Source: Epiperipatus broadwayi (taxonomy: Eukaryota; Onychophora; Udeonychophora; Euonychophora; Peripatidae). Taken from it: 64,000 bases of DNA. How positions within the stretch are numbered: position 1 is the stretch's first letter; each line of letters starts with the position of its first letter. Below the pieces are notes generated by a model. That model saw only the letters and a list, made by a program, of their open reading frames with translations, had not been told where the DNA came from and searched no databases. The stretch is taken from NCBI GenBank assembly GCA_028023455.1, contig JAQFVV010012394.1, positions 30,844,885 to 30,908,884 of the forward strand. Direction: 5' to 3'. This document shows positions 38,920-49,749 of the stretch, in pieces. Both the position numbers and the translations under genes were made by a program.

Positions 38920-38941
38920 TGGCACCCAACATGGGGCCTCG
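38920..38941 (+). promoter_or_regulatory. Primer binding site, tRNA-Lys type, CpG-decayed
   Basis: TGGCACCCAACATGGGGC is complementary to the 3' end of tRNA-Lys(1,2) except that two positions read CA where the matching site has CG. Both differences are the transitions expected from CpG methylation. It begins 21 nt after the LTR end; most elements have 0-10 nt here. Confidence 0.65.
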
Positions 38942-39530
38942 ATTATTTAAAAACCCACATCCCTGTAGCTTAATTTTAGCATTTTGTTTTGTATTTAATC
39001 ACTCAAATCCTTTATATTTTTGATATATAAAATATCTTTTCAAACTCTATACTATCTATATTGTTTATTTGCATGTATATTTCATATATTTTGTTTGACT
39101 CGGGCATTCGATTACTTATACTGTATAATCAGAATTTGTCCAAACTTGCTATAGTGCGATACGAGCCATCTGTATTTATCTGTATTGTTGTTTCATTTAA
39201 GTCACACTATATACGCAAGGCGTGAATTACTTAAATATTGTCCCAAGTGAATATTGTGACAGTCTATGAAGATTTCAAATATTGTATATTTCTATCAAAA
39301 TAAAGTTTTATCGGCTCAATGCGCAAGATAGCATAATGATAATTTTGTACGGTAATGACCTAGATATGTAATAGGCTATCGTATGGAATTCAAAAAATTC
39401 AATCATAAATAAAATGTTGTAATCAATAAAAAAAAATTCGAATGTTTTAACGAGTGCCCGTAGTTAAATGGAAGTTATTAAAATTCATTTTGGGAAGCTA
39501 ACAGACTATTGATTCTTGTAACTGGTGACA

Positions 39531-39540
39531 TGGCGCCCAA
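39531..39540 (+). promoter_or_regulatory. Second primer-site-like motif
   Basis: TGGCGCCCAA directly follows GGTGACA, which is the arrangement of an LTR end (CA) followed by a PBS. It may be the trace of another LTR element inserted into or recombined with this one. It rests on ten bases only. Confidence 0.35.
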
Positions 39541-40161
39541 GAGTAATTTCATTAAACGGAGTTACTTCTAAAATAAATTTTGTCACTAGGCTAAATTCTT
39601 TTATATGTAATTTGTTTTTTTCAACGTGTGTAAATTTTTCTTAGACCAAATAATGAGATGTGAATTGGATCAATAATTATGTAAATAAAAATATATGTAT
39701 GCTAATCTTAAATAAGAAGGAACAAAATAAGTATACCCAGATCTAGCGAATGTTAACATATATAAATAAAATTGCTTGAGTTTAAAAATATATATGTTAG
39801 CGAAATATTTTGACAGATAGAATTTAAGAGATTTTTTGTATATACGGGCAGTTAAAAATATATATGTTGGCAGCAGATTTAAACAAGAAATTTTTGCAGT
39901 AATAAAAGGGTAGTAGTCAGGGTTTTAGTGATAAACATAAAAGCAGTAATTAGGCCAACAGAACCAAGAGGGAGATAGCCTATTAGCCATTAATAAAGTT
40001 ATAATCAAACATAATAATCGCAGAGTTAAACAAGGAATAAAAATAAATAAAATAGAGATAACCATAAAACAGTTCAATAATTTTTTAGGATATATTAAAT
40101 AGTTAGCAATAAAATAAAATAAAAGGCATCATCATTATCGATCACGGTAATCATCCAAGGC

Positions 40162-40938
40162 CATGGAAAATATGGTTATTAATGAGGTCCATTTCCGGAC
40201 TATTATAAAATTGTTTAAGCAAGGTGAAGAAAGAGCGAAAAGATGGGAAGAAGAAAGCTGAAGGAGAGGTGAGGAACTTAGAGCCTGTACAGACTCCTCC
40301 CTGGATGGCAAGAGATGGCAGATAAACTCCTGAACCAGAAAGTTGAGACAAATGATTCCGCAAAGAAGACTGATACACCAGACCTGGGACCTCGAACTCA
40401 GCCAACCAAGCTCAACACTAGAATATTCCATGAAGTAAAAAAATCTCCTGAACTTTCTTTGGAAAGAGTACTTCCATTAAATGATGTCCGGGACACAGGA
40501 CATCAAACCCAGCTAACCAAGCTTCGTCACATAAAAATTTTTCACGAAGTCAAAAAATATCCACAACTGTATTTAGACAAAATTTTTCCAGCCAAGAATG
40601 TACAGGACTTACGGATTCAAACCCAGCTAACCATGCTTACCACCAACATCAAAGTACTTAAAGAAAATCAGGAAAATATCCCACCTGATATAGCAAAAAT
40701 ATATCGAATAAAGGAAATAGTAAAAACAATGATGGCACTGGATTTCAGCCCATGGTCCAAGGAGCCACCAGATAAGGCAAATAATTGCAACAGCCTAAAG
40801 CTTCAGTTATTAACAACCACTCTGTATTTCAGTCCCTGGGCCAAAGAACTGCCAGACAAGGTAAAGAGACCTGATAATCTGAGACTGCAGTCATCAAATT
40901 ATAAAAGCAGTGATTACCCATCAGACCCAGGATTATAG
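40162..40938 (+). CDS. Repeat-built protein of the LTR element (possibly frameshifted)
   Basis: The main open frame is 40315-40938 (ATG start, 207 codons) in the internal region of the LTR element. It contains three imperfect units of about 38 residues: QTQLTKLRHIKIFHEVKK-type at residues about 25-61, 62-100 and a weaker one at 101-139. Two units of about 28 residues follow (FSPWSKEPPDK at about 144 and FSPWAKELPDK at about 172). The protein is basic and rich in Lys, Leu, Pro and Gln. There is no zinc knuckle, protease or RT motif. An upstream frame beginning at 40162 (MENMVINEVHFRTIIKLFKQ, then EERAKRWEEE) ends in TGA at about 40261 and may be the original N-terminus, broken by a frameshift. 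It could be a Gag-like or captured protein; I do not recognise the family. The minus-strand frames over it are shadows. Confidence 0.5.
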
Positions 40939-41254
40939 TAGTTTTTTTTTAAAACAAAAAAATAAAATAAAAATGGACATGTCACAGGATAAATGAGCAA
41001 GGAGATAGGATATAACCAATATTAAACTTGTAAAACGTTAAATAAAATTTGTTGAAAGGGGAAAATAATAGACAAAATGTTCGCTAGATGGTAGATTTAT
41101 TAATATGATCCAGGTATATAATTCAGTTTCGTTTCTTCATTATATTTATATCCTGTACATTATGGGTTATCTTGTAAATTTTGTTTATGCAGGCTTCATA
41201 GGTGGACACCTGTTGCAAGATCTTTTTTTTTAACATTTTTTTTTGTTCCATCAC

Positions 41255-41264
41255 TAAGGGAATG
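41255..41264 (+). other. Polypurine-tract-like sequence
   Basis: TAAGGGAATG lies directly before the TG of the right LTR, the position of the plus-strand primer. It is short and interrupted by T. Confidence 0.5.
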
Positions 41265-43982
41265 TGAAACAGTAGGGTCTGCTTTGCAGATCTTCGTTTC
41301 ACCTTTTCTTACCTATTTCCTACCGTCATACCTTAGTTTGAACCCCAATCTATCATAGTGTGTCTGCAATACGCTAATATACCAAAAATCCCACCTAATT
41401 TTAAACCATGAGTACAATGCTCGTATTATATATAAGTATAATTCATTCCCAAATAAATAAAATATTATAGATTATGTATTTGTTCACATAATTTAGATTT
41501 ATTTAAAAGTAGGTTATATAGGTCATAATTGTGCACACACTATGATATGCATTTTAAAACAAATCAAAATTATAAATTGTTAAAGTTATTTTGTTTGAAT
41601 CTATTTACAAATATATTACCGTCGTAATATATTTGATTTAAAATAAAATTCATTTAGTAAATATTCGTTTAGTAAATAGATTCAAATATTGCAATTTAAA
41701 AAGTAAAATCATTTTCTTTAATTTAATAAAAGTTATTCCAAATATTTATGTTAAAATAAATGAGGGACAATAGTTTAATTATTTCAAGTTGTAATTAGTT
41801 AATGTTATATAAGTTTATCTAAAAACAGCAGATGTCCACTTACGGTTTTCTTTAATTAATAAAAATAATTTTAGTTAAATCTAGTTTGTAATTCGAATGT
41901 CGACAGGAAATTAACAAAAGAAATTAATTAATGTTGAATTCCTTTAGACATTCGGATAGATTTAATTACAGCTGATAAGTCCAATATATTTTTGTAATGC
42001 TCCAGGGCAGTTCTATTGTTAAAGTCTACTATAAAAAGAAGGGTTTTCTTTTGTTCTCCAGTTTTTCTTCTAATGTTTCTAAGAGAAATCATTCCAAGTT
42101 CTATTCTAGTAATTTGTAAATCTTGACATGACAGAGTAGAGCGCGAGAAGGCTATTTCTCTCCAGAATGGTCACTGCTGCCATAGACCCTCGAAAGTTAT
42201 CACACAGGGAACCCCGGAACTGCTGCTGCTGCCAAAAATATTAACATTTCCAGATTTTGCTGTTAAATTATATAAAAACCTGCCGACCATCAATCTACCT
42301 AAAAATGCTTCTTCAGAGGTAACCCTAAATTAACCCAAGAGCTCTAGTGATTCCTAACTAACATGCTATAGCTATTCTAAATTGTTTTTCTTTTATTTCA
42401 CATAACTTTATTATGTACTTCTTTAAAGTGTTCAAATATAATCAACCGTTTTGCTCTATCCTTGGGTTAATATTTTCTATTTATAAAGCTTTCTTTTATT
42501 TTATTATGATAATGTGTCAGAATCATCTTTGACCGAGTGAACTATTCCCTTTATTGAAAGTAAGATGCCGCTATTAAGGCATATTTTAAATTTATAATTT
42601 TCCAATTTTATTATCTTGCAAATCACTCATTCGAGGGTGATTCTAATCTTTAATATATAATATAATCACATAGTTTAAAATCTACATGTTATTGATTTTA
42701 ATCTAATATGAGAGTATGTGCGAGGTCAATGATTAAATGTGTCCCCTAATGCATGATTGCGTATATAAATCTATACTTACTTTTCAAACCCGCAAGCATG
42801 CATTTTCCTATTTTAATTACCGTGTTCTACTTTAATTACAAAGTTCATCATTGATGTCGAGAATGTGCGGACCCTTTTAAATGAATTTCAGGGAATTTGA
42901 TTGGGCATTTCTCTTAATCCAAGTAAAACCCATTCAGTATGTTTTTATATACACTAGTCTCATATTGCTGGTAAATGAATTGGTTGTTGAGACCACTTTG
43001 TTTTACTTTTCCAAGGATTCTTTACATGCCAAAGTCTGTTATTTTCGCTTATTGCAGTTTCCAGGCAGAGTGTGTCCCAAATGACACACCTGGGAATTAA
43101 ATGCAATCATCACACAGTCGCTAAGTTTCGGCTGTTCATAACAATACTTTCCTATGGGTTAGCGGTGAAATGCCCTCCGTAATCATTCCGGATCTTCTAT
43201 ATTTATTTTACAAAGCATCTGTGACTTAAACGTGTCACACCCTCCAACTTTAATAAGTTCATTATCAGCAATACTGACCTCCCAATGCAACTCTATTATT
43301 ATTATTCTCAAATAAATGCTTTGATCACATTCCCATTTTGATACTTAGTAAGCTTTAGTCTGTGCTATCCTCTAACTCAATAAATATTTTAGAACACTTA
43401 ATTTTCAAATATTTTCTTAAACTTGTATAATTACTCAAAGTACCTCGCACATGTTTCTATCTTGTCAAGCACATTATCATAATGCTATTAGCCCGAGGAA
43501 TAGAATATATCACTTTGTTTTAAAGCCTTTTGTCAGTTGTGGGAATATAATGCCAACAATTATTTAATATGCATCCCTGTCTCATATAAGCAGACAATGG
43601 CGTTATATATATAATTTATATGAATAAATTTTGTGAAATTATTTAAAACTAAATTTGATCTCTTATTTTATTTGATTCCTATCACTGTCTTGGTCTATAT
43701 ATATATTTTCTGAATTTCTTTTGTAAATCCATAGACGTTAATTAGCCACCCAAACTTCTTTTAGTATAGAGTCTTTTGTTTCTCCCTGACCACCAGGCAC
43801 CGGTCAAAGGTCATACTAGTAGTGGCATCAGATGCGTTGTCACATAGATGGCGCTGTGAAATTTGGGCTTTAGATTCGAACTTAGTATATCTAGAAGGCA
43901 ACCCCTCCTAGAATGTTCAGTTTCATGTCTGGGGTTTGAATTCTGCAGTGTGTTAGCGAGATAGACGATTCTGACTGTTACA
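41265..43982 (+). repeat. 3' LTR (2718 bp)
   Basis: Right copy of the LTR; same ends and order of features as the left copy. Its 67-codon frame is at 42881-43084 with three residue differences. An insertion of AATATAATGCC-type sequence near 43545 and the loss of about 17 bp near 43198 are the clearest indels. The GTAT target duplication follows at 43983-43986. Confidence 0.9.
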
Positions 43983-44029
43983 GTATATATATTTGGGATA
44001 AGAATAATGTCTAGCTTAATAAATTCTTA

Positions 44030-44240
44030 ATAACAGTTATTAATATATTTATATAAAGTGGTTGATATTAATGTTGTGAGTGCAGCAAACTAAACCTTGT
44101 CATTTAAACTATAGTAATATATATATATATACTGAGCAAATGATGAAGAGAGATTGTAATCTGGATCAATTGATGAGTGCTGCTTTAGCACAAAATGCAC
44201 ATCTTGGGGATTTCTCATCTTTTTCATTAGTGTTTGGTAA
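44030..44240 (+). repeat. Hammerhead-like repeat, second subfamily, copy 2
   Basis: Matches 14535-14765. The core region reads TTGATGA at 44170-44176 (C3 changed to T). A well-paired helix II follows (GTGCT...AGCAC), then AAAA instead of GAAA, then TGCACATC with TTGGGG. Two core positions are lost, so it should not cleave. The insertion lies immediately beside the right LTR. Confidence 0.65.
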
Positions 44241-45040
44241 TATATTTAAGTAATGTGTGATAGTATAGACGTTTCTCTAAAAATAATGTTATGTGAAGTT
44301 AAATTGTAACATGTTCTATATGGATTACTTGAAGAAAAAGTGTGTTTCTAAAATATCTATAATGTGAGAGGCTGGTCTGGCTTCTGAGATCAGTGAAGGA
44401 TTCACTGAGAACAAAAAACTTGCAAACATTTTCTAACTCATTGGAAGTTTCAGTTGCATATAATCTGATTGTTTATTATTTACAGATATGGTGATAGTAC
44501 CAGAAAACTATTACCCAAAGTTATTGGAAAAGTATTGATTTTGTAAACTTAGATAGTCTACAATTAAATGAATTTTTGCACAATATATATAGATTGACTA
44601 TTATAATCACTCTTCTTAAGCAGAGAAACAATTATTAAAAGCTTGGATGTTTCTATATTCAAAACAATGATATGAATTACAGGATAGTTAGGGATGAAAA
44701 CATAAAAGAAATTATATGTTAAAATATTTCCATCTATAATTAATTGTTAAATGCCTTTAATAAAAAAAAAAAAAACTTTATTTATATTTTATAATGTTCT
44801 TTTCGTAGAGTCCAATCAAATTTATGTACTGTCCTTTTCTTTTTAAAACGTGACTTCTTTTCATCAACTATATATTGGATTCAATGAAAGGAATATTATA
44901 GTTTATAAGACATATATTTTAAAGAAAAAAAAAGATTTTCTTATTGCAGTTGTTAAAAAGTTTGTTAACAGCGATGATAATAAGTTAAATATATATATAT
45001 TTTGTAAATACATTCAACTATTAGTAAGAACTATATAGTT
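44241..45040. other. AT-rich intergenic DNA
   Basis: No gene is seen. 44285-44420 resembles 30180-30330. The open frame 44850-45038 is unsupported. Confidence 0.45.
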
Positions 45041-45044
45041 TAGT

Positions 45045-45135
45045 AGTCAAGCGTTGGTGGCCTAGTGGTTAGCATAGCTTCCTTCCAAGCAGCTGGCTCG
45101 GGTTCGCTTCCTGGTCAACGCATTTAACATATGAA
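45045..45135 (+). repeat. tRNA-derived SINE (family A), best-preserved copy
   Basis: GTCAAGCGTTGGTGGCCTAG begins the copy. GGCCTAGTGGTTAGCATAGC contains a good A box, and CTCGGGTTCGCTTCC contains a good B box (GGTTCGCTTCC) about 35 nt later. The copy ends at GTCAACGCATTTAACATATG and an A-rich tail. This spacing fits a Pol III type 2 promoter. Confidence 0.82.
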
Positions 45136-45139
45136 AAAA

Positions 45140-45690
45140 AAACTATATAAGTTAGTATATAACACTGTTTTACGTGATTTTTTTTCTTCCATATTCAAGT
45201 ATTGCTGGCTGGCCAATGACATTGTTCGCATGATAATCGCATCTAGACCGTCAAATTCATAAATACATGATTAAAATGATGCTTTAACCAATTTGTCTAT
45301 TTTATTAAAGTTAGCAGTCAACAAAAAAGTTTAAAGACTTACCTACGAAAGCATTTCTAACTTTCTTAATTTTTCTTAAGAGCAAAGTAGAAGAACAGCT
45401 TCCAAATATTATTTATGATAATACTAAATTGAATTAAGGGATATTTGCCACTACCATGTGATCAGTTTCTTTTTTTTTTTTCCGTTTTCTCTTTTAAAGC
45501 ATATATTTATTAGTAGATACATTGTCTACTATTTTAAAAATAACAAAGGGTTCCCTCTAATTATTATTTTGTGTCATTTTAATCGTTTTTGCAAAGAGCT
45601 AGACTGTGGTAATAATTCAACATATAATTACTAATAAAATACTATCATATCAAACTTTCAAAAAAAAACATTAAAGAAATTAAACTATTA
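45140..45690. other. AT-rich intergenic DNA
   Basis: No gene is seen. At 45195-45240, ATTCAAGTATTGCTGGCTGGCCAATGACA is the head motif of the units in the array at 56750-57720, so a single dispersed unit may lie here. Confidence 0.45.
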
Positions 45691-45695
45691 AACAT

Positions 45696-46282
45696 CACAT
45701 GATACCATTTCCTATGCTTACACAAGCTGTTAATTCAGTGACAAACTCTCCATACAGTAATGCAACACAGTGAAAACCTTAGCAATCAATGAAAGAAGGT
45801 TTGTGCATAACATCCCTATAAATGCCTATTCATCTAATAATCCCAGATTAGTTTCTAGCTTGTGGCTTCCACCAATGTGAAACCTTAGATCTGAGGCCAA
45901 TGCTTATAAGATGATGGTGATGATGTTTATTATACCAAAATATATATGTACTGAACTGAGTTCAGATCTGTATGATTATAGAGGTGAATGAGCTTGGATC
46001 GAAAACATTATTGTGTTTTATTTTGGACTCATAGGTTTTATAATTAATTAAAAACTTAAAAATGGTTGCTGGAGGGTTGCATTAGATGCTTAGATCTAAG
46101 TGCAATGCCCTGAGAGCCAATGTTTCTCACTGATAAAAGCCACAAGCTAAAAACTAATTTGGAGATATTGGTTGAGAAGGACTAGATAGGTATTTTATGC
46201 ACAAACTTTGTTGCAAACTGATTACTATAGTTTGCACTAGGTGGCACTACTGTAATGAGTTTGTCACTACACAGAAATTGGG
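45696..46282. repeat. Palindromic MITE-like family M1, copy 3 (longest)
   Basis: The left half starts CATGATACCATTTCCTATG...GTGACAAACTCTCCATACAG and contains TTTCTAGCTTGTGGCTTCCACC. The right half (46080-46282) carries AAAAGCCACAAGCTAAAAAC and ends GGTGGCACTACTGTAATGAGTTTGTCAC. The halves are inverted copies around an inner spacer of about 200 bp (45905-46080). No transposase is seen. Confidence 0.75.
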
Positions 46283-46442
46283 TTATTGGTTTTTATGCTG
46301 GATTTGGGAAAAGATAAGGGTGCTTTAGATATAAAGACTATAGGCAAATATGTTATGAAAATGGGATGGAGCAGGATAGAGAAGATTATAGGAAAACTTA
46401 GGGTGGGGAATGAAAAGAGAAGGTGAAGTGGCTAACAGGTTT

Positions 46443-46510
46443 CTCTGAGCATAGTGGCTGAGAGATTCCTGACTCCATATAAGAAGCCACAGTGCATCAC
46501 ATCACATTAC
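46443..46510 (+). repeat. Short repeat shared with 24733-24797
   Basis: See the entry at 24733: GTGGCTGAGAGATTCCTGACTC followed by CATCACATCACAT. Confidence 0.5.
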
Positions 46511-46599
46511 ATCACTTTCATAAAAATAAATTAGAAATTACATGTGCAGTTTACTGTTTTAAAATAAGTTAAATTTCAATATCTATTATAATCTAAAGT

Positions 46600-47175
46600 T
46601 TCCAGTGTGGATATTCAATATTGCCATGTTACTGAAGCATGGAATTCTTTTCAAAATAATAATGTTCAAGTTTATTTCTGAGTTTATTAAAACTCAAAAA
46701 CTCCAGAATGCTTTTTTTAGAACTATGTCTGTACCAAATTATTATCATTTTTGGAAAGATGCCATGTTATGGCTAGATTCTTCTGAAACACGGTCATGAT
46801 GTTTTCCAGCAATTTACTTTCAATTAGTGCCTCTTTTAAATAGCAAGGCTAAAATTATAGGGACAAGCTTTAATTTGTTTGAACAGCTTCTGGTAAGTTT
46901 GCTTACCATGGAATAAGAATTTGCAATGGAGATATAGTTTATGCCAAAATGAAAGAGAAAGTATTGAACATCTATTTTTGGAATGCAGGATGTTGATAAA
47001 GGATAAGGATAAATTGTTTATACAGTGTGGGAAATAATAAGATTGCCTGTAAAAAGATATCATTTAACATTAACAACTCTTACCATAGAATAAGGATTTG
47101 CATTACAGATGAAATTTAGGTCAAAATGGAAGTGTTGAACATTTATTTTTGGAATGTAGGTTGTTGAAAGAGGAT
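46600..47175 (+). pseudogene. LINE C-terminal remnant with a duplicated zinc-finger block
   Basis: One plus frame reads CLPWNKNLQWRYSLCQNERE followed by SIEHLFLECRML (46900-46992), the pattern of the zf-RVT domain at the C-terminus of several LINE reverse transcriptases. A second, closely related block follows at about 47078-47170: SVEHLFLECRLLKEDW. The region before it (46605-46799) is open for 64 codons and may be part of the same protein, but I do not recognise it. Stops lie between all parts. Confidence 0.6.
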
Positions 47176-47179
47176 TGGA

Positions 47180-47770
47180 AAAAAATGTAATGATAAGAAA
47201 AGTGGAAAAGGCAGAGATTTTGATTGACTGTTTAGGTCCTATGAGGGCGGGATGGTGAAATTATGAAGCAGAATTTATGAAAATGGTATAGTAAGAAAAA
47301 AAATAAATCAGGGATAGAGAAATAATTGGAAATAAGAAGTAAATGAGTTTGTTATGATATTTAAGATATTTGGAGAAAGGGGAGTATTTAACATCACTAA
47401 CATGGCTTTTTGACCATGCTAGAAAATTCTGATTTCATTTATTTTATTATCAAACATTATCTAATTTATATTTCCTAATATTAATATTTTCATCAAAAAT
47501 AAAACAATACTTTCTAAAAACTTTTTTGTATTAATTCAGTTAGGCCTTTTCTGTATTAATCATTCCCCAGTGATTGATAAATCGGATGTTTTTACGTTAC
47601 TTTAATAATTACTTTTAAAATTAATTGCACTTTTCTTTGACTTTTTCCTTCAATCTTTTTGAAATTTTTTGAAATGTCATTTTTTTCACAGATTAATTTA
47701 AAATTATGATTTTTAAGAGTTTTTCTAAAGTAACAAAAAAAAAAAAAAAACTAGGTCAAAGTTTGGATAT
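47180..47770. other. AT-rich intergenic DNA
   Basis: No gene is recognised. A poly(A) run lies at about 47736-47751. Confidence 0.5.
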
Positions 47771-47777
47771 AAATTTA

Positions 47778-48612
47778 CCGTATTTACTGGTATATGGGAC
47801 GCAGTGGCGTGTAAGATACATCCTTCTGTTTTATACATATTTTTTTAAAAAAATAACAATTTTCTACATTTTTTCATGAATTTCCATAATGATTTACTGT
47901 ACTAATTTTATAATTGTTTATGTCTACTTAAAATACAACCAGGAAACACTGTCGTTAGAAAATTTTCAATCTTCATCCCCAAAACCCAAATATTCATCTA
48001 CAGAGCTAAATAAAAAAATCACTTGCAGCCTCTTCTTCAGAAACTTAGAATTCATATAACAAATCATATTCTGTACCATCAAGTGATTACTAATTCCATA
48101 TTTCTTAAATGTCTTTACAACTGTCTCATGTTTCACAGCATCCCATTCACAAATCTGCAAAATGCTAAGATTCTTCCTTCTTTTTCATGGTGTCATTTCA
48201 AAATCTGTAGACTGCATCCTACTGTTCCATTTCTCCTTCATGAATCCTTTAAATGGTTTATTAATGCAGACATCTAAAAGTTAAAACTGGCTTGTTATGC
48301 CACCTGGAACTACAATAATTGAGTTCCAGTTGGTTGATTTTATTTTTCATAGCTTCTGTTCTGTGACTTCAAAACTGATACTATACTAGCAAGAAAGGTT
48401 TGTTTAACAATCCACCAGAATGCCTAGACCATACATTATCTGTCCACAAATTCATCCCTATTTTTATAAATATATTAATATAAATCAAAAGATTTAGATT
48501 GACTGAAATTTCAACTCATAATTTTGATTTCCACCATCCCGCAAAAGATATATTCCATATTTTAGACATATTTGGAGGGGAAAAAATATGTCCTATAAGC
48601 TGGCAAATACAG
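47778..48612 (-). mobile_element. pogo/Tigger-like DNA transposon remnant
   Basis: The ends CCGTATTTACTGGTATATGG (left) and CTGTATTTGCCAGCTTATAGG (right, minus strand) form imperfect terminal inverted repeats, each bordered by TA as in Tc1/mariner-pogo insertions. The minus strand between them encodes pieces of a pogo-type DDE transposase in the right order: HSGGLLNK, IIVVPGGITSQF, then LDVCINKPFKGFMKEKWNSR, then WDAVKHETVVKTFKKYGISN. These match the family patterns VIPGGLTSQLQPLDVSINKPFK and ETVVKSFKKCGISN. Several frame changes and stops occur, and the N-terminal DNA-binding part and the first catalytic Asp region are absent. It is an internally deleted, dead copy. Confidence 0.85.
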
Positions 48613-48619
48613 TATATAC

Positions 48620-49740
48620 TATTTTCACAGAATAAAAATATTTTTAAATAAAACTACTAAAAATATTTAATTTTATTAGATAAAAATAAAATCATAAATA
48701 GTTTTTTATAAAAAATAAATATACCTTTTTGAAAATAAAGTATTGCAAATATAAATCTCTATTTAACATATTATTCTATAGGATTTGAGTTTAAACTTCA
48801 CTGTTTAACATAACATTACCATATGTTAAGAATTGAATGGCTTTCTGGTTGTACTGTTCAGGTTTCAGTAATACCAGAAAAGAACTTACTTCACTGAAAA
48901 TGCACAAAAAGCTATTGAAGAGATTTGATTTGCTAATAACCTACGATATAGTTTCACTATCTACGATTTACCTCAAATCAATATCTATTTTTGGATGTTC
49001 CAAACAAATTTTTTTTCCAGATGTAACAATAAAGCCATCTGGATTTGAGCTTTTTAAATGCAATTTGAGTCTCATCAATAGATCAAAGCAACCCATAGGT
49101 GATATGTTCATCTGGATATATAAGTTGAATTTATCAGCCTCCATCTATGCAAATGTGGACATACTATGAAATAATGACTACCACATCTTTGACTACAATG
49201 GCAGAATAGAAAGACATTAATGTATCTCCTTATTGGAATCTCTTTCAATTATCTTATGATGGTTTATTATTAATGGCTGTCAATTTTCTTAAGATAATAT
49301 TACACAACTATCTGCTGTGATTAATAAACACAAATGAAAGCATTCACTAAAGAGTAAAATGAACAACTTAAGTGAAATAATTTGAAGATTTCTTTGAAGA
49401 TTATTTCATATTACAGCACATATATCAAGTCTAAGAAACATGAAAAAGTTCTTACATTAGTGATTGACTGTAAGAACTGTTTAAGAATTAGATTTAAGTC
49501 ATTGTAGATGTCATAAAGAAAATACTTTCACTATTTTAGTTAATATCCTGTTTATATAGTATTTTTAAAATATATTTATAAATAAAAAAAGTTAATAAAC
49601 TTCAGATCTTATTATTTGATAAAAAAGTTAATTTATTCATAATATAAGTATTTGCTAATAAATTCTTATTAACTATATGATATATGAAAGTCGCAAATAA
49701 AATGAAGTCTCACCAATTCAAATCTTTTAACGTGAAAACA
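48620..49740. other. AT-rich DNA with one unrecognised 110-codon frame
   Basis: The plus-strand frame 48837-49169 is the longest here (110 codons). It is hydrophobic and Lys/Ile/Leu-rich, with no motif I recognise and no splice signals that stand out. It may be a piece of a decayed element next to the pogo remnant, or chance. Nothing else is seen. Confidence 0.4.
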
Positions 49741-49749
49741 AACATGTCC

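Larger units (their letters stand above)
36176..43982 (+). mobile_element. Non-autonomous LTR retrotransposon with about 2.72-kb LTRs
   Basis: Two long direct repeats (36176-38898 and 41265-43982) begin TGAAACAGT and end ACTGTTACA, so they start TG, end CA and carry an imperfect 9-bp terminal inverted repeat. They are flanked by GTAT on both sides. A tRNA-Lys-like primer site lies in the 2366-bp internal region, and a purine-rich AAGGGAATG abuts the right LTR. No protease, reverse transcriptase, RNase H or integrase is seen, so the element must be mobilised in trans. The LTR-to-internal ratio resembles large retrotransposon derivatives. The 4-bp duplication and the PBS favour a gypsy/Ty3-like origin; this is inferred. 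LTR copies differ at a few percent of sites by eye. Confidence 0.88.

Noticed and set aside
40135-40431. Two minus-strand frames over the LTR-element ORF
   Set aside because: Shadows of the plus-strand 207-codon frame, which has internal protein repeats.
45045-45135. Functional tRNA gene
   Set aside because: A and B boxes are present but no cloverleaf with a paired acceptor stem can be made; similar copies are dispersed, so it is a SINE.
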